Shown here piece after piece: positions 8,039 to 16,418 of a stretch of 64,000 nt of DNA. This stretch comes from Actinomycetes bacterium (lineage in GTDB: Bacteria; Actinomycetota; Actinomycetes; Actinomycetales; Microbacteriaceae), in the NCBI GenBank assembly GCA_029777095.1, contig JAKOTS010000013.1, forward strand, positions 1 to 64,000. Direction: 5' to 3'. Every line of letters starts with the position of its first letter. The first letter of the stretch is position 1. The notes under the pieces are model-generated. The model was not told the origin of the DNA, did no database searches, and saw only the letters and a list, made by a program, of their open reading frames with translations. The position numbers were made by a program, and so were the translations under genes.

Positions 8039-9258
8039 TGGCCCGAATGGGGATCGCACCCTTCGTCGGCGCAATCGGCGAAGCGTGGGACGAACTGCGC
8101 GTGCACAAGTTGCGCGTGCTCTTGAGTTTGATTGGTGTGGCGGTGGCCGTGGCATCCCTCACCGCTGTCGTGGCGATCGGTGACCTGCAACGGCAATACA
8201 TGTCTGAGCAGAACGACCGCTGGGGTGGGCGCGAAGCGACCATTGCCGTGTCGATGCACGGCACCGGCGCTGAACCGGTAGACGGCGATGCGTGGAACGA
8301 GCACGTCGAACGGGTCTTTGAACGCTACGACTTCTCGCACAGTTCGCGCAGTGCGCAGACCGAGTTGCTCGTGGGCCTCCCAGACGGCATGACAATGGTG
8401 CAGGCCAGGGTGGTTGACCCGGCCTTTGGCGCGATCCACCGCGTGAATGTTGATCAGGGTCGCTGGTTTGTACCGGTGGATGCCAGTTTGCTCGCGCCCC
8501 CCGTTGTGATTTCGGCGCCGCTCTGGGAACGCTTGGGTTCGCCCTCGATTGACGGGCACCCAACGCTGCGGATCGGCGGCGCGTGGGACGGCGTGTATCA
8601 AGTGATCGGTGTGACGCCGAAGCAGGGCGTGTGGGACGAAGAACTGCGCGTCGACATGTTGTTCGAGAACTATCGGGCGCCGCTTGATGCGATGCCCGAT
8701 ATCGGCATGCAGTACGAGGTGTGGCTCACGGCCGCGCAGGCAGCGGAGATCGGACCGGTGCTGGCCCAAGACCTCCGGGCGGGGCTCGCGGAGGGCTTCG
8801 AGGTCAACGTGCAGCGCACCGATTTCGGCGCGCAGATGGGCGGCGACCCGATGGCGGTCTTCACCCTGATCACCGGGGCGATCGCCGGAATTGTGCTGCT
8901 GCTCGGTGGGCTGAGTCTCGTGAACATCCAGCTCGTGGCGATGCGCCAACGCATTCGTGAGATCGGTGTGCGGCGCAGTTTTGGTGCGACAGGTGGGCGG
9001 ATCTTCCTGGCTGTGATGCTCGAAAACGTGGTCGCGACGCTCGTCGCAGGCGTGATCGGCATCGTGCTGGTCGTCGTGGCGATGCAGCAGCCGTTCATTG
9101 TGCAGGGTTTGGCGCCGGGCATCTCCGACGTGCCGCCGTTCCCGTTCTCTGCCGCGCTGACCGGGCTGATCGCCGCGGTCGGGGTGGGCGCTATCGCGGG
9201 CCTGATCCCCGCGCTCGTCGCCGTGCGCGTCAAGCCGATCGACGCGATCCGGTTCTGA
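8038..9258 (+). CDS. FtsX-like ABC permease, MacB type
   Basis: A 406-residue permease with one N-terminal membrane helix (LRVLLSLIGVAVAVASLTAVVAIGD), a large external domain (about residues 45-270), then three C-terminal helices, with the FtsX-domain signature 'MRQRIREIGVRRSFGATGGRI' between the first two. This is the four-helix MacB topology. It forms the membrane part of the transporter with the adaptor and ATPase upstream and ends the operon; the following 465 bases carry only repeats before ahcY. Confidence 0.9.
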   Translation: MARMGIAPFVGAIGEAWDELRVHKLRVLLSLIGVAVAVASLTAVVAIGDLQRQYMSEQNDRWGGREATIAVSMHGTGAEPVDGDAWNEHVERVFERYDFSHSSRSAQTELLVGLPDGMTMVQARVVDPAFGAIHRVNVDQGRWFVPVDASLLAPPVVISAPLWERLGSPSIDGHPTLRIGGAWDGVYQVIGVTPKQGVWDEELRVDMLFENYRAPLDAMPDIGMQYEVWLTAAQAAEIGPVLAQDLRAGLAEGFEVNVQRTDFGAQMGGDPMAVFTLITGAIAGIVLLLGGLSLVNIQLVAMRQRIREIGVRRSFGATGGRIFLAVMLENVVATLVAGVIGIVLVVVAMQQPFIVQGLAPGISDVPPFPFSAALTGLIAAVGVGAIAGLIPALVAVRVKPIDAIRF

Positions 9259-9323
9259 GGTTTGGCCTCGGGGCGGGGCGGGGCGCGGGCTGGGCTCGGG
9301 CTGGGATCGGGCTGGGCTCGGGG

Positions 9324-9421
9324 CGACACTAACTCAGGAAAACTGGGGCCCGCGACGCGGCGGGGCCCGGAAATCCGGGGGTCGTCCGCTGGGTTCGGCC
9401 GTTTTTCCGGAGTTGGTGTCG
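9324..9421. repeat. Family A inverted-repeat element, copy A1
   Basis: A 98-bp element bounded by CGACACTAACTCAGGAAAAC on the left and its near-complement TTTTTCCGGAGTTGGTGTCG on the right. The interior is GC-rich and non-coding. It is almost identical in length and interior to copy A2, 142 bases downstream. Confidence 0.85.
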
Positions 9422-9465
9422 TGCGACCTCGGCCCGCCAGCCTGGCCGCCGGGCGGCGCGGGTAG

Positions 9466-9563
9466 CGACACTAACTCAGGAAGACTGGGGCCCGCGGCAC
9501 GGCGGGGCCAGGAAATCCGGGGGTCGTCCGCTGGGTTCCGCCGTTTTTCCTGAGTTAGTGTCG
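9466..9563. repeat. Family A inverted-repeat element, copy A2
   Basis: A 98-bp element with ends CGACACTAACTCAGGAAGAC and TTTTTCCTGAGTTAGTGTCG, which form about 18 bp of terminal inverted repeat. The interior differs from A1 at only a few positions. Both copies are followed by TGCGACC. Confidence 0.85.
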
Positions 9564-9579
9564 TGCGACCCGGCGAAGG

Positions 9580-9664
9580 ACCCCGGCCAACACCCCAACC
9601 GCGGCCCGCCCCCGGCCAACGACCCAGCCCCGGCCAACGACCCAGCCCCCGGCCAACGAGCCGG
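9580..9664 (+). repeat. Short tandem repeat before ahcY
   Basis: An 18-19 bp unit of the form CCCCGGCCAACGACCCAG occurs three times at 9609-9664, with a shorter relative at 9580-9590. No coding potential is apparent. The rest of the gap up to 9723 shows no SAH-riboswitch-like fold that I can recognise. Confidence 0.75.
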
Positions 9665-9723
9665 CCAGCGACCCCACCCACCGCGGTGCAATCACTCCCA
9701 GCGGGCGGTGGCAGAATGGCGGG

Positions 9724-11187
9724 ATGCCTGCTTTTGATTTCAAGGTCGCTGACCTTGCCCTCGCGCCCACCGGCCGTCACCAGTTGCGTCTCGCCGAAAA
9801 CGAGATGCCCGGCCTCATGTCGCTGCGCGAAGAGTTCGCCGCATCGCAGCCGCTCGCCGGCGCGCGCATTGCCGGTTCGCTGCACATGACCGTGCAGACC
9901 GCAGTGCTCATCGAGACCCTCGTCGCCCTCGGCGCGCAGGTGCGCTGGGCCAGCTGCAACATCTTCTCCACCCAGGATGACGCCGCCGCCGCGACCGTCG
10001 TCGGCCCGAACGGTACTGTCGATGCCCCGGCCGGCGTGCCAGTTTTCGCATGGAAGGGCGAGAGCCTCGAAGAGTACTGGTGGTGCACCGAGCGCATCTT
10101 CGACTGGTCGGCCGAGGCCGCCGCAGCTGGCGCCGACTGGACCGGCCCCAACCTGATTCTTGACGACGGCGGCGACGCCACCCTCCTCGTGCACAAGGGC
10201 CGTGAATTCGAAGCGGCAGGTGCAGTTCCGGATGCCGCAGCAATCGACTCGCACGAATACCGCGTGATCCTCGACGTGCTGCGCGCATCCCTCGCCGAGG
10301 CACCCTCGCACTGGACGGCCGTGGCCGACAGCCTGATCGGCGTCACCGAAGAAACCACGACCGGCGTGCACCGGCTCTACGACCTCGCGGCCGCGGGAGA
10401 ACTGCTGTTCCCAGCGATCAACGTCAACGATTCGGTGACCAAGTCGAAGTTCGACAACAAGTACGGGATCCGCCACTCGCTGCCCGATGGCCTCAACCGC
10501 GCGACCGACGTGCTCATGGGCGGCAAGGTCGCGTTCGTGGCCGGTTACGGCGATGTGGGCAAGGGTGCCGCCGAGGCGCTCCGTGGCCAGGGTGCCCGCG
10601 TGATTGTCTCCGAGGTCGACCCGATCTGCGCGTTGCAGGCGGCAATGGACGGCTTCCAGGTTGCGAAGCTCGAATCCGTTGTCGGTGACGTCGACATCAT
10701 TGTCACGGGCACGGGCAACAAGGACGTCGTGACGACCGAGCACATGCTCGCGCTCAAGCACCTCGCCGTGATCGCGAACGTCGGCCACTTCGACAACGAG
10801 ATCGACATGGCCGGGCTCGAAACGCTCGAGGGTGCCACCGCGATCGAGATCAAGCCGCAGGTGCACGAGTGGCAGCTGCCGACGGGTCGAAGCATCCTGG
10901 TGCTGTCTGAAGGACGCCTGATGAACCTCGGAAACGCGACCGGGCACCCCTCATTCGTGATGAGCGCGTCGTTTACGAACCAGGTGCTCGCGCAGATCGA
11001 GCTGTTCACCAACCTCGCGGCGTACCCGCTCGGCGTGCACGTGCTGCCGAAGTCGCTCGATGAGAAGGTTGCGCGGCTGCACCTCGCCGCGCTCGGCATC
11101 GAGCTTTCGGAGCTTTCGCCCGAGCAGGCCGACTACATCGGTGTGCCGGTCGATGGGCCGTACAAGTTGGAGCACTACCGCTACTAG
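9724..11187 (+). CDS. ahcY: Adenosylhomocysteinase
   Basis: A 487-residue cytosolic enzyme that splits S-adenosylhomocysteine into adenosine and homocysteine, clearing the inhibitor left by methyltransferases. It shows the family N-terminus ([11 protein letters not shown]), substrate-binding segments ([30 protein letters not shown]), the NAD-binding loop [15 protein letters not shown], and the closing KLEHYRY tail that contributes to the neighbouring subunit's NAD site. Length is full. No good Shine-Dalgarno precedes ATG 9724; a CAGAAT hexamer at 9712-9717 would be consistent with a leaderless message, but this is weak. It stands alone, convergent with the RDD gene. Confidence 0.97.
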   Translation: MPAFDFKVADLALAPTGRHQLRLAENEMPGLMSLREEFAASQPLAGARIAGSLHMTVQTAVLIETLVALGAQVRWASCNIFSTQDDAAAATVVGPNGTVDAPAGVPVFAWKGESLEEYWWCTERIFDWSAEAAAAGADWTGPNLILDDGGDATLLVHKGREFEAAGAVPDAAAIDSHEYRVILDVLRASLAEAPSHWTAVADSLIGVTEETTTGVHRLYDLAAAGELLFPAINVNDSVTKSKFDNKYGIRHSLPDGLNRATDVLMGGKVAFVAGYGDVGKGAAEALRGQGARVIVSEVDPICALQAAMDGFQVAKLESVVGDVDIIVTGTGNKDVVTTEHMLALKHLAVIANVGHFDNEIDMAGLETLEGATAIEIKPQVHEWQLPTGRSILVLSEGRLMNLGNATGHPSFVMSASFTNQVLAQIELFTNLAAYPLGVHVLPKSLDEKVARLHLAALGIELSELSPEQADYIGVPVDGPYKLEHYRY

Positions 11188-11207
11188 CGAGCGGATCGGC
11201 GGCGGCG

Positions 11208-12083
11208 TTACCGCGTCGGGAATCCCCGCGGGGCGTCGCCGCCCACCATCAGCGCCGCGACTCGGTCGTTTTCGAGCTCCAGTGCGCGCAGTTCGCGGTC
11301 GCGGCGAACCGAAGCGACCCCGAGCAGCAAGACTTCGGGGGCAACCGCAGGAATCGGCGCAACGTGCGGCGAAATTTCTGCAGCGAGGGATGCCGCGATC
11401 CGCGCCCGCGCGGCAGGTTGCATGCGAGCTGCCTGCTGTGTGAACTGCGACACGCGCCGCGCAACGCGATCGGGTAGTCGGGTCACGTCGGCGATGGTTG
11501 CCCACCCTGCAAGCTCGGGCGGCAACACCAGCGTCGCGGGCGGCAGGGCGGGGGTGCGCGTGCGCTCCGAATACGTGCCCGCGATGAGGTCACCGAGGCG
11601 CTGTGATCTCGGGGTGAACGCGCCGGTCAGTGCCGCGAGCGCGCCGAGCGTGAACCAAATTTCGACGACGCCGACGAGCGCGCGAATAAACGCCTGACGA
11701 AATCCGGATGCTCCGCCGTCGGCGCGAACAATGCGCGCGCCGACCGCCAAACGGCCGAGGCTTCGCCCACGGCTGACGGTCTCGACGGCCGTGGGGAGTA
11801 CGACCAAAATCAGCACGAGCACCGTGGTGGTCAGAATCGGGAACAGCTCTGGGGGGAGGGCGCCGGCCGCATCCAGGAGAGAAATACCCCAGATGATGAG
11901 CAGAAACAGCGCGATACTCACCAGCATGTCGATGATGGCGCCGAGCGCGCGCATGAAGAACCCGACCGGCTGCACATCGAGCGCGACGGCCTCACCGGTG
12001 AGCACTTCGTCTTGGTGAATCGTGACGGGCACGATCGCGCTGCCTCGCCGTGAGGCGGAGGGCGGTGCAGTGGGGCTGGTCAT
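11208..12083 (-). CDS. RDD-family membrane protein
   Basis: A 291-residue protein. The RDD domain spans about residues 33-170, with 'PVGFFMRALGAIIDMLVSIALF', further membrane segments, and the closing 'RSQRLGDLIAGTYSERT' pattern. The cytoplasmic C-terminal 120 residues are Ala/Arg-rich and probably helical. ATG 12083 is chosen because the RDD domain follows at a normal distance and upstream Mets run into the divergent gene's start. The pairing with a divergent SpoIIM-family gene matches the mycobacterial Rv3695/Rv3694c pair near moxR2; the function is unknown. Confidence 0.88.
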   Translation of the reverse strand: MTSPTAPPSASRRGSAIVPVTIHQDEVLTGEAVALDVQPVGFFMRALGAIIDMLVSIALFLLIIWGISLLDAAGALPPELFPILTTTVLVLILVVLPTAVETVSRGRSLGRLAVGARIVRADGGASGFRQAFIRALVGVVEIWFTLGALAALTGAFTPRSQRLGDLIAGTYSERTRTPALPPATLVLPPELAGWATIADVTRLPDRVARRVSQFTQQAARMQPAARARIAASLAAEISPHVAPIPAVAPEVLLLGVASVRRDRELRALELENDRVAALMVGGDAPRGFPTR

Positions 12084-12099
12084 GACTACAGTTAACCAA
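12084..12099. promoter_or_regulatory. Sixteen-base divergent promoter core, probably for two leaderless messages
   Basis: The RDD start codon (minus, 12083) and the SpoIIM start codon (plus, 12100) are separated by only these bases, centred on the palindrome GTTAAC (12091-12096). On the plus strand TACAGT (12087-12092) sits where a -10 would place transcription at or next to the A of ATG 12100. On the minus strand TTAACT is similarly placed for ATG 12083. The -35 regions are not recognisable. Confidence 0.5.
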
Positions 12100-13095
12100 A
12101 TGGATCTTGACGCGCTCACCGCTGCACGAAGGCAGGAGTGGGCCCGGCTCGATGAGCTTGGGCGTGCGCGTCACCTCAATGGCGAACAGGTCGACGAACT
12201 CGTCACCCGATATCGTTCGGCATCGGCCGATCTTGCCGACATCAAGTCGTCGGCCGGTCGCACCGTGCAGGGCGATCACGTCTCGACGTTGCTTTCGCGT
12301 GCGCGCCTGCGTCTCACGGGCGGTGGCGAGAACGTGCTCCGGCAGGTTCCGCGATTCTTCGCGCTGCAACTGCCGGCGGCGCTCTATCGGGTGCGGTGGA
12401 CCACGCTCGTGATCGCGCTCTGCTTTATTGGGGTGGTCATGCTGGTGTCTTTCTGGGTTTCTGGCGACCCCACCCTTGTTGCGTCGCTGGGTCCGCAGGC
12501 CCAGCTCGAGGCCTATGTCAACGAGAGTTTCGTCGGCTACTACCGCGAGAACCCAGCGGCCGTGTTTGCCGGCACCGTGTGGACGAACAATGCGTGGATC
12601 GCCGCGCAGTGCGTGCTGTTCGGGGTAACCGGGGTGTGGCCGCTGATGGTGCTCGTACAAAATGCGGTCGGCGTGGGCACGGCCGCGGCGATTATGTTCT
12701 CGTTCGACCGTGGCGACGTGTTCTTGCAGTTCATCCTCCCGCACGGCTTGCTCGAGCTCACCTGCATTTTCGTTGCCGCCGCCGCCGGCCTCCACATCTT
12801 TTGGGCCTGGGTTGCGCCGGGGCGACGCTCCCGGGCCGAGTCGCTCGCGAGCGAGGGTCGCGCGCTGGCGACCGTCGCGATCGGGCTCGTGTTCGCACTC
12901 GCGCTCTCGGGACTTGTGGAGGGATTTGTCACCCCGCAGACCTGGCCATGGCAGGTCAAGATTGCGCTTGGCGCGGCCGCGCTCGCGGTGTTCCTCGTGT
13001 ACATGCTGGTGGTTGGGCGACGTGCGGTGCGCCTGGGCGAGACCGGTGATCTGACCGAGTACGAGGCGGGGACGCCGACGCTGGTCGCCGGTTGA
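12100..13095 (+). CDS. Stage II sporulation protein M-family membrane protein
   Basis: A 331-residue protein of the SpoIIM/DUF95 family. It has a soluble N-terminal helical region ending 'LQLPAALYRVRWTTL', a first membrane helix, the conserved 'NNAWIAAQCVLFGVTG' segment, then several more helices and 'HGLLELTCIFVAAAAGLHI'. Actinobacterial members belong with MoxR, DUF58, DUF4350 and RDD genes, as here apart from a furA-katG-aqpZ interruption. ATG 12100 gives the usual start 'MDLDALTAARRQEWARL'. The role is unknown; an envelope function is inferred from context. Confidence 0.88.
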   Translation: MDLDALTAARRQEWARLDELGRARHLNGEQVDELVTRYRSASADLADIKSSAGRTVQGDHVSTLLSRARLRLTGGGENVLRQVPRFFALQLPAALYRVRWTTLVIALCFIGVVMLVSFWVSGDPTLVASLGPQAQLEAYVNESFVGYYRENPAAVFAGTVWTNNAWIAAQCVLFGVTGVWPLMVLVQNAVGVGTAAAIMFSFDRGDVFLQFILPHGLLELTCIFVAAAAGLHIFWAWVAPGRRSRAESLASEGRALATVAIGLVFALALSGLVEGFVTPQTWPWQVKIALGAAALAVFLVYMLVVGRRAVRLGETGDLTEYEAGTPTLVAG

Positions 13096-13140
13096 GTCGC
13101 CAGGCGTGTGACGGTTCGTCGGGCGCGGGTCGTGGCATCC

Positions 13141-13173
13141 AATATTTGAACTCTTCAAAATAAGCGCTATACT
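13141..13173 (+). promoter_or_regulatory. furA promoter with overlapping palindromic operator
   Basis: An AT-rich island with -35 TTGAAC (13146-13151), a 16-base spacer and -10 TATACT (13168-13173). The inverted repeat TTTGAA-CTC-TTCAAA (within 13144-13159) overlaps the -35 and is the likely FurA operator. The first transcribed base is predicted at about 13180, the A of the furA ATG, so the message would be leaderless. Confidence 0.7.
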
Positions 13174-13179
13174 GGGGGC

Positions 13180-13683
13180 ATGACTGGTACCCGCGCTCGC
13201 AGTGCGGAGAACGCCGCGCTCGCGATTGTCGCGGATGCGGCCGCGCTCGACTCCGCGGCGCTGTTGCGAAGCGCAGTCCTCCGGGTCACTGACTCGCGTC
13301 GGGCCGTGATCGAGGCGCTCGGGGCGCACCCGCATGCACCCGCCGACGAGCTGTATCGCCGCGTTGCCGTGTCGGTGCCGCAGACCAGCCTGCAGTCGGT
13401 CTACAACGCCCTCGGTGACTTTGTTGAGGCGGGGCTCGCGCGCAGGTTTGAGCCCGCAGGGCATCCCGGACTTTTCGAATTGCGGGTCGGCGACAACCAC
13501 CACCACCTGGTCTGCACGGGCTGCGGCGCGGTGGTCGACGTCGACTGCGCACACGGCTCGGCACCGTGCCTGGCACCGGATGTGACGCACGGCTTTGTGA
13601 TTCGTGAGGCCGAGGTCACATTTTGGGGCCTGTGCGCGGCGTGTGCTGAGGCATCCATTTCAGAAGACGTGCCGGGCACATAG
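13180..13683 (+). CDS. furA: Fur-family peroxide/redox repressor, FurA-like
   Basis: A 167-residue Fur-family protein: winged helix at about residues 30-95 (VTDSRRAVIEALGAHPHAPADELY), metal site GDNHHHLVCTGC, and a second CxxC (C152, C155) that with C112 and C115 forms the structural zinc site. It lies directly upstream of katG, the usual furA-katG pair in which FurA represses its own promoter and catalase until oxidised. The palindrome overlapping its promoter supports self-control. No SD is present, consistent with leaderless translation. PerR-like metal specificity cannot be separated from FurA by sequence alone. Confidence 0.92.
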   Translation: MTGTRARSAENAALAIVADAAALDSAALLRSAVLRVTDSRRAVIEALGAHPHAPADELYRRVAVSVPQTSLQSVYNALGDFVEAGLARRFEPAGHPGLFELRVGDNHHHLVCTGCGAVVDVDCAHGSAPCLAPDVTHGFVIREAEVTFWGLCAACAEASISEDVPGT

Positions 13684-13758
13684 CCGCGACGCGTTCATGG
13701 CGTCAAAAGACTTTCAATTCTGCAACTTCATTTCACATCTCTCGTAGGGAAGGGAAAC

Positions 13759-16020
13759 ATGACCGAAAATACCCAAGAGGGCATCATCGACGCCCCCACG
13801 CTCCAGCAAGAAGAGCGCGCCGAAGAGGCCCGCTGCCCCGTCGTGCACTCGCAGCCCCGCCCGACCCAGGGATCGGCGAACCAGATCTGGTGGCCAAATC
13901 GTCTCAACCTGCGGATCCTCGCGAAGAACCAGCCGGCGATCAACCCGCTCGGTGGCGACTTTGACTACAAGGCCGCGTTCGAGAGCGTCGACCTCGACGA
14001 GCTGCGTCGCGACATCGAGGAATGCCTGACCACCCCGCAGGACTGGTGGCCCGCCGACTTCCAGAACTACGGGCCTTCGATGGTCCGCATGGCCTGGCAC
14101 AGCGCCGGCACCTACCGCGTGACCGATGGTCGCGGCGGTGGCAACTCTGGTCAGCAGCGCTTCGCGCCGCTCAACAGCTGGCCCGACAACGCGGGCCTCG
14201 ACAAGCCGCGTCGCATCCTCTGGCCCGTCAAGAAGAAGTACGGCAAGAACGTGTCATGGGCCGACCTCATGATCTTCGCCGGCACCGTCGCGATGGACCA
14301 GATGGGCTTCGAATCCTTCGGCTTCGCCGGCGGACGAGTGGATGCCTGGGAGCCCGACGACGACGTGTACTGGGGTTCTGAGACCACGTGGCTCGGCGAC
14401 CAGCAGCGCTACACCGGCACCGTCCGCGACCTTGAGAACCCGCTCGCCGCAGTGCAGATGGGGCTGATCTACGTCAACCCCGAGGGCATCGGCGGCAACC
14501 CCGACCCGGTCGAGCTCGCCGGCGACATCCGCGAGACGTTCAAGCGCATGGCGATGAACGACGAAGAGACCGTTGCGCTGATCGCCGGTGGTCACACCTT
14601 CGGCAAGACGCACGGCGCGGGCCCGGCCGACCACGTTGGACCGACGCCGGAAGAGGCAGACCTCGACCGCCAGGGCCTCGGCTGGACGAACTCGTTCGGC
14701 ACGGGCAAGGGCGACGACCAGATCGCCAGTGGCCTCGAAGTGACGTGGACCTACCACCCGACGCGTTGGGACAACGAGTTCTTCCACATTCTGTTCGCAT
14801 ACGAGTGGGAGCTCATGGAGAGCCCGGCTGGCGCGAAGCAGTGGCGTCCGATCAACGGTGGCGGCGCCGACATGGTGCCGATGGCCCACGACGAGACCAA
14901 GCGCCGCGAGCCCCGCATGCTCACGAGCGACCTCTCGCTGCGGTTCGACCCGATCTACGGACCGATCTCGAAGCGCTTCAACGAAGACCCCGCGGCATTC
15001 GCTGACGCGTTCGCACGTGCCTGGTTCAAGCTCACGCACCGCGACATGGGGCCCGCTTCGCGTTACCTCGGTGCGCTTGCGCCGACCGAAGAGCTCGTCT
15101 GGCAGGACCCGGTTCCGGCCGTCGATCACCAGCTGATCGGTGCGACCGACGAGGCCGCGCTCAAGCAGCAGATTCTCGCCACCGGCCTCACCGTCTCGGA
15201 GCTCGTGGCGACCGCCTGGGCTTCGGCGGCAAGCTTCCGCAACAGCGACAAGCGCGGTGGAGCCAACGGCGCGCGCCTGGCATTGGCGCCGCAGAAGGAC
15301 TGGGCCGCCAACAACCCCGAGCGCAGTGCGAAGGTGCTTGAGGTGCTCACCGGCATCAAGAACACGTTCAACGCGGCAAACGTGGGCGGCGCGCAGGTTT
15401 CGCTCGCCGACCTCATCGTGCTCGCCGGCAACGCGGGCATCGAGCAGGCAGCGAAGGACGGCGGCCACGGCGTGACCGTTCCGTTCCGTGCGGGTCGTAC
15501 CGACGCGACGCAGGAGAAGACCGACATTGAGTCGTTTGGATACCTCGAGCCGACCGCCGATGGATTCCGCAACTATGTTGGGCCCCTGGCATCCGCTTCA
15601 GGTCTGCCCGCCGAGCACCTGCTCGTCGACAAGGCAAACCTGCTGAACCTGACGGCACCCGAAATGACGGTGCTCATCGGTGGGCTGCGTGTGCTCGACA
15701 CCAACTGGGACGGCTCGTCGTTCGGTGTGTTCACCGATCGCCCGGGTGTGCTCAGCCGCGACTACTTCGTGAACCTGCTCGACATGGGCACGCAGTGGGA
15801 GCCGATCGACGCACACTCGCAGACCTTCCAGGCCTCGGATGTCGTCACCGGCGAGACCTCGTGGGTTGGTACCCGCGTCGACCTGCTCTTCGGCTCGAAC
15901 TCGGAGCTGCGTGCGGTCGCCGAGGTTTACGCAGCGGATGACGCTGACCGGAAGTTCATCGACGACTTCGTCGCCGCATGGGTGAAGGTTGCCGACGCAG
16001 ATCGGTTCGAACTGATCTAG
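13759..16020 (+). CDS. katG: Catalase-peroxidase
   Basis: A 753-residue haem enzyme that removes hydrogen peroxide by catalase and peroxidase activity. The N-terminal active domain has R110, W113 and H114 ([12 protein letters not shown]), the proximal haem ligand H279 ([11 protein letters not shown]), and Y238 and M264, which with W113 make the Met-Tyr-Trp adduct needed for catalase activity. The C-terminal domain is the usual inactive duplicate. Length is full. AGGAAGGGAAAC precedes ATG 13759. It is probably cotranscribed with furA, 75 bases upstream, and ends at a strong hairpin. Confidence 0.97.
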   Translation: MTENTQEGIIDAPTLQQEERAEEARCPVVHSQPRPTQGSANQIWWPNRLNLRILAKNQPAINPLGGDFDYKAAFESVDLDELRRDIEECLTTPQDWWPADFQNYGPSMVRMAWHSAGTYRVTDGRGGGNSGQQRFAPLNSWPDNAGLDKPRRILWPVKKKYGKNVSWADLMIFAGTVAMDQMGFESFGFAGGRVDAWEPDDDVYWGSETTWLGDQQRYTGTVRDLENPLAAVQMGLIYVNPEGIGGNPDPVELAGDIRETFKRMAMNDEETVALIAGGHTFGKTHGAGPADHVGPTPEEADLDRQGLGWTNSFGTGKGDDQIASGLEVTWTYHPTRWDNEFFHILFAYEWELMESPAGAKQWRPINGGGADMVPMAHDETKRREPRMLTSDLSLRFDPIYGPISKRFNEDPAAFADAFARAWFKLTHRDMGPASRYLGALAPTEELVWQDPVPAVDHQLIGATDEAALKQQILATGLTVSELVATAWASAASFRNSDKRGGANGARLALAPQKDWAANNPERSAKVLEVLTGIKNTFNAANVGGAQVSLADLIVLAGNAGIEQAAKDGGHGVTVPFRAGRTDATQEKTDIESFGYLEPTADGFRNYVGPLASASGLPAEHLLVDKANLLNLTAPEMTVLIGGLRVLDTNWDGSSFGVFTDRPGVLSRDYFVNLLDMGTQWEPIDAHSQTFQASDVVTGETSWVGTRVDLLFGSNSELRAVAEVYAADDADRKFIDDFVAAWVKVADADRFELI

Positions 16021-16031
16021 TTTGTTGCAGT

Positions 16032-16069
16032 GCAGAACGGCCCGTCTCTGAGGAGGCGGGCCGTTCTGC
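16032..16069 (+). terminator. Hairpin terminator after katG
   Basis: Perfect 13-bp arms GCAGAACGGCCCG (16032-16044) and CGGGCCGTTCTGC (16057-16069) around a 12-base loop. No clear T run follows. Confidence 0.7.
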
Positions 16070-16119
16070 GGTTTGGGGTGCTTGTGGGTTGTGTTTTTGG
16101 GTTGCTGGTCCCGGGTGGG

Positions 16120-16219
16120 CGACACTAACTCAGGTAAAACGGTTGGTTGGGCGGTGGGGTTTCGCGTGTTTTCGGGGGTTTTGCGGTTGGTGGGTCGAGG
16201 TTTTCCTGAGTTGGTGTCG
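16120..16219. repeat. Family A inverted-repeat element, copy A3
   Basis: A 100-bp element with ends CGACACTAACTCAGGTAAAA and TTTTCCTGAGTTGGTGTCG, matching copies A1 and A2, but with an unrelated G/T-rich interior. It lies between the convergent katG and aquaporin genes, flanked on both sides by related hairpins. Confidence 0.85.
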
Positions 16220-16316
16220 TTGCCGGCTGTGGCGGGCGCGGGTTTTGGTGGGATGTGGCCGCGCCGGTGTGCGCGAGCCGGTTGCCGGTTGCGTCAACCG
16301 CAGGCCCCAGCCGAAC

Positions 16317-16356
16317 GCAGAAGTGGCCCGCCTCGGAGGAGGCGGGCCACTTCTGC
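16317..16356 (-). terminator. Hairpin terminator of the aquaporin gene
   Basis: An 18-bp perfect stem: GCAGAAGTGGCCCGCCTC (16317-16334) pairs with 16339-16356 around a four-base loop. It lies 60 bases downstream of the minus-strand aquaporin stop and can act on both strands. The arm resembles the katG hairpin arm (GCAGAACGGCCCG). Confidence 0.7.
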
Positions 16357-16418
16357 AGAGAGGCGGAGAAGCAGAGAGGCGGGGCGGCGGCGCGCGAAGC
16401 GCCGCCGCCACCGAAGGC

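Noticed and set aside
9564..9723. SAH riboswitch upstream of ahcY
   Set aside because: The gap holds GC-rich tandem repeats and none of the conserved SAH-aptamer sequence blocks that I can recognise.
9334..10947. A 537-codon open frame on the minus strand across ahcY
   Set aside because: It lies opposite a fully conserved ahcY gene and shows no family features. Long antisense frames are expected at this GC content because of third-position bias.
11992..13590. Long minus-strand open frame opposite SpoIIM and furA
   Set aside because: Composition is Arg/His-rich with no domain, and it overlaps two well-supported genes.
14254..15468. 404-codon minus-strand frame inside katG
   Set aside because: Shadow of katG codon structure; no ribosome site or family similarity.
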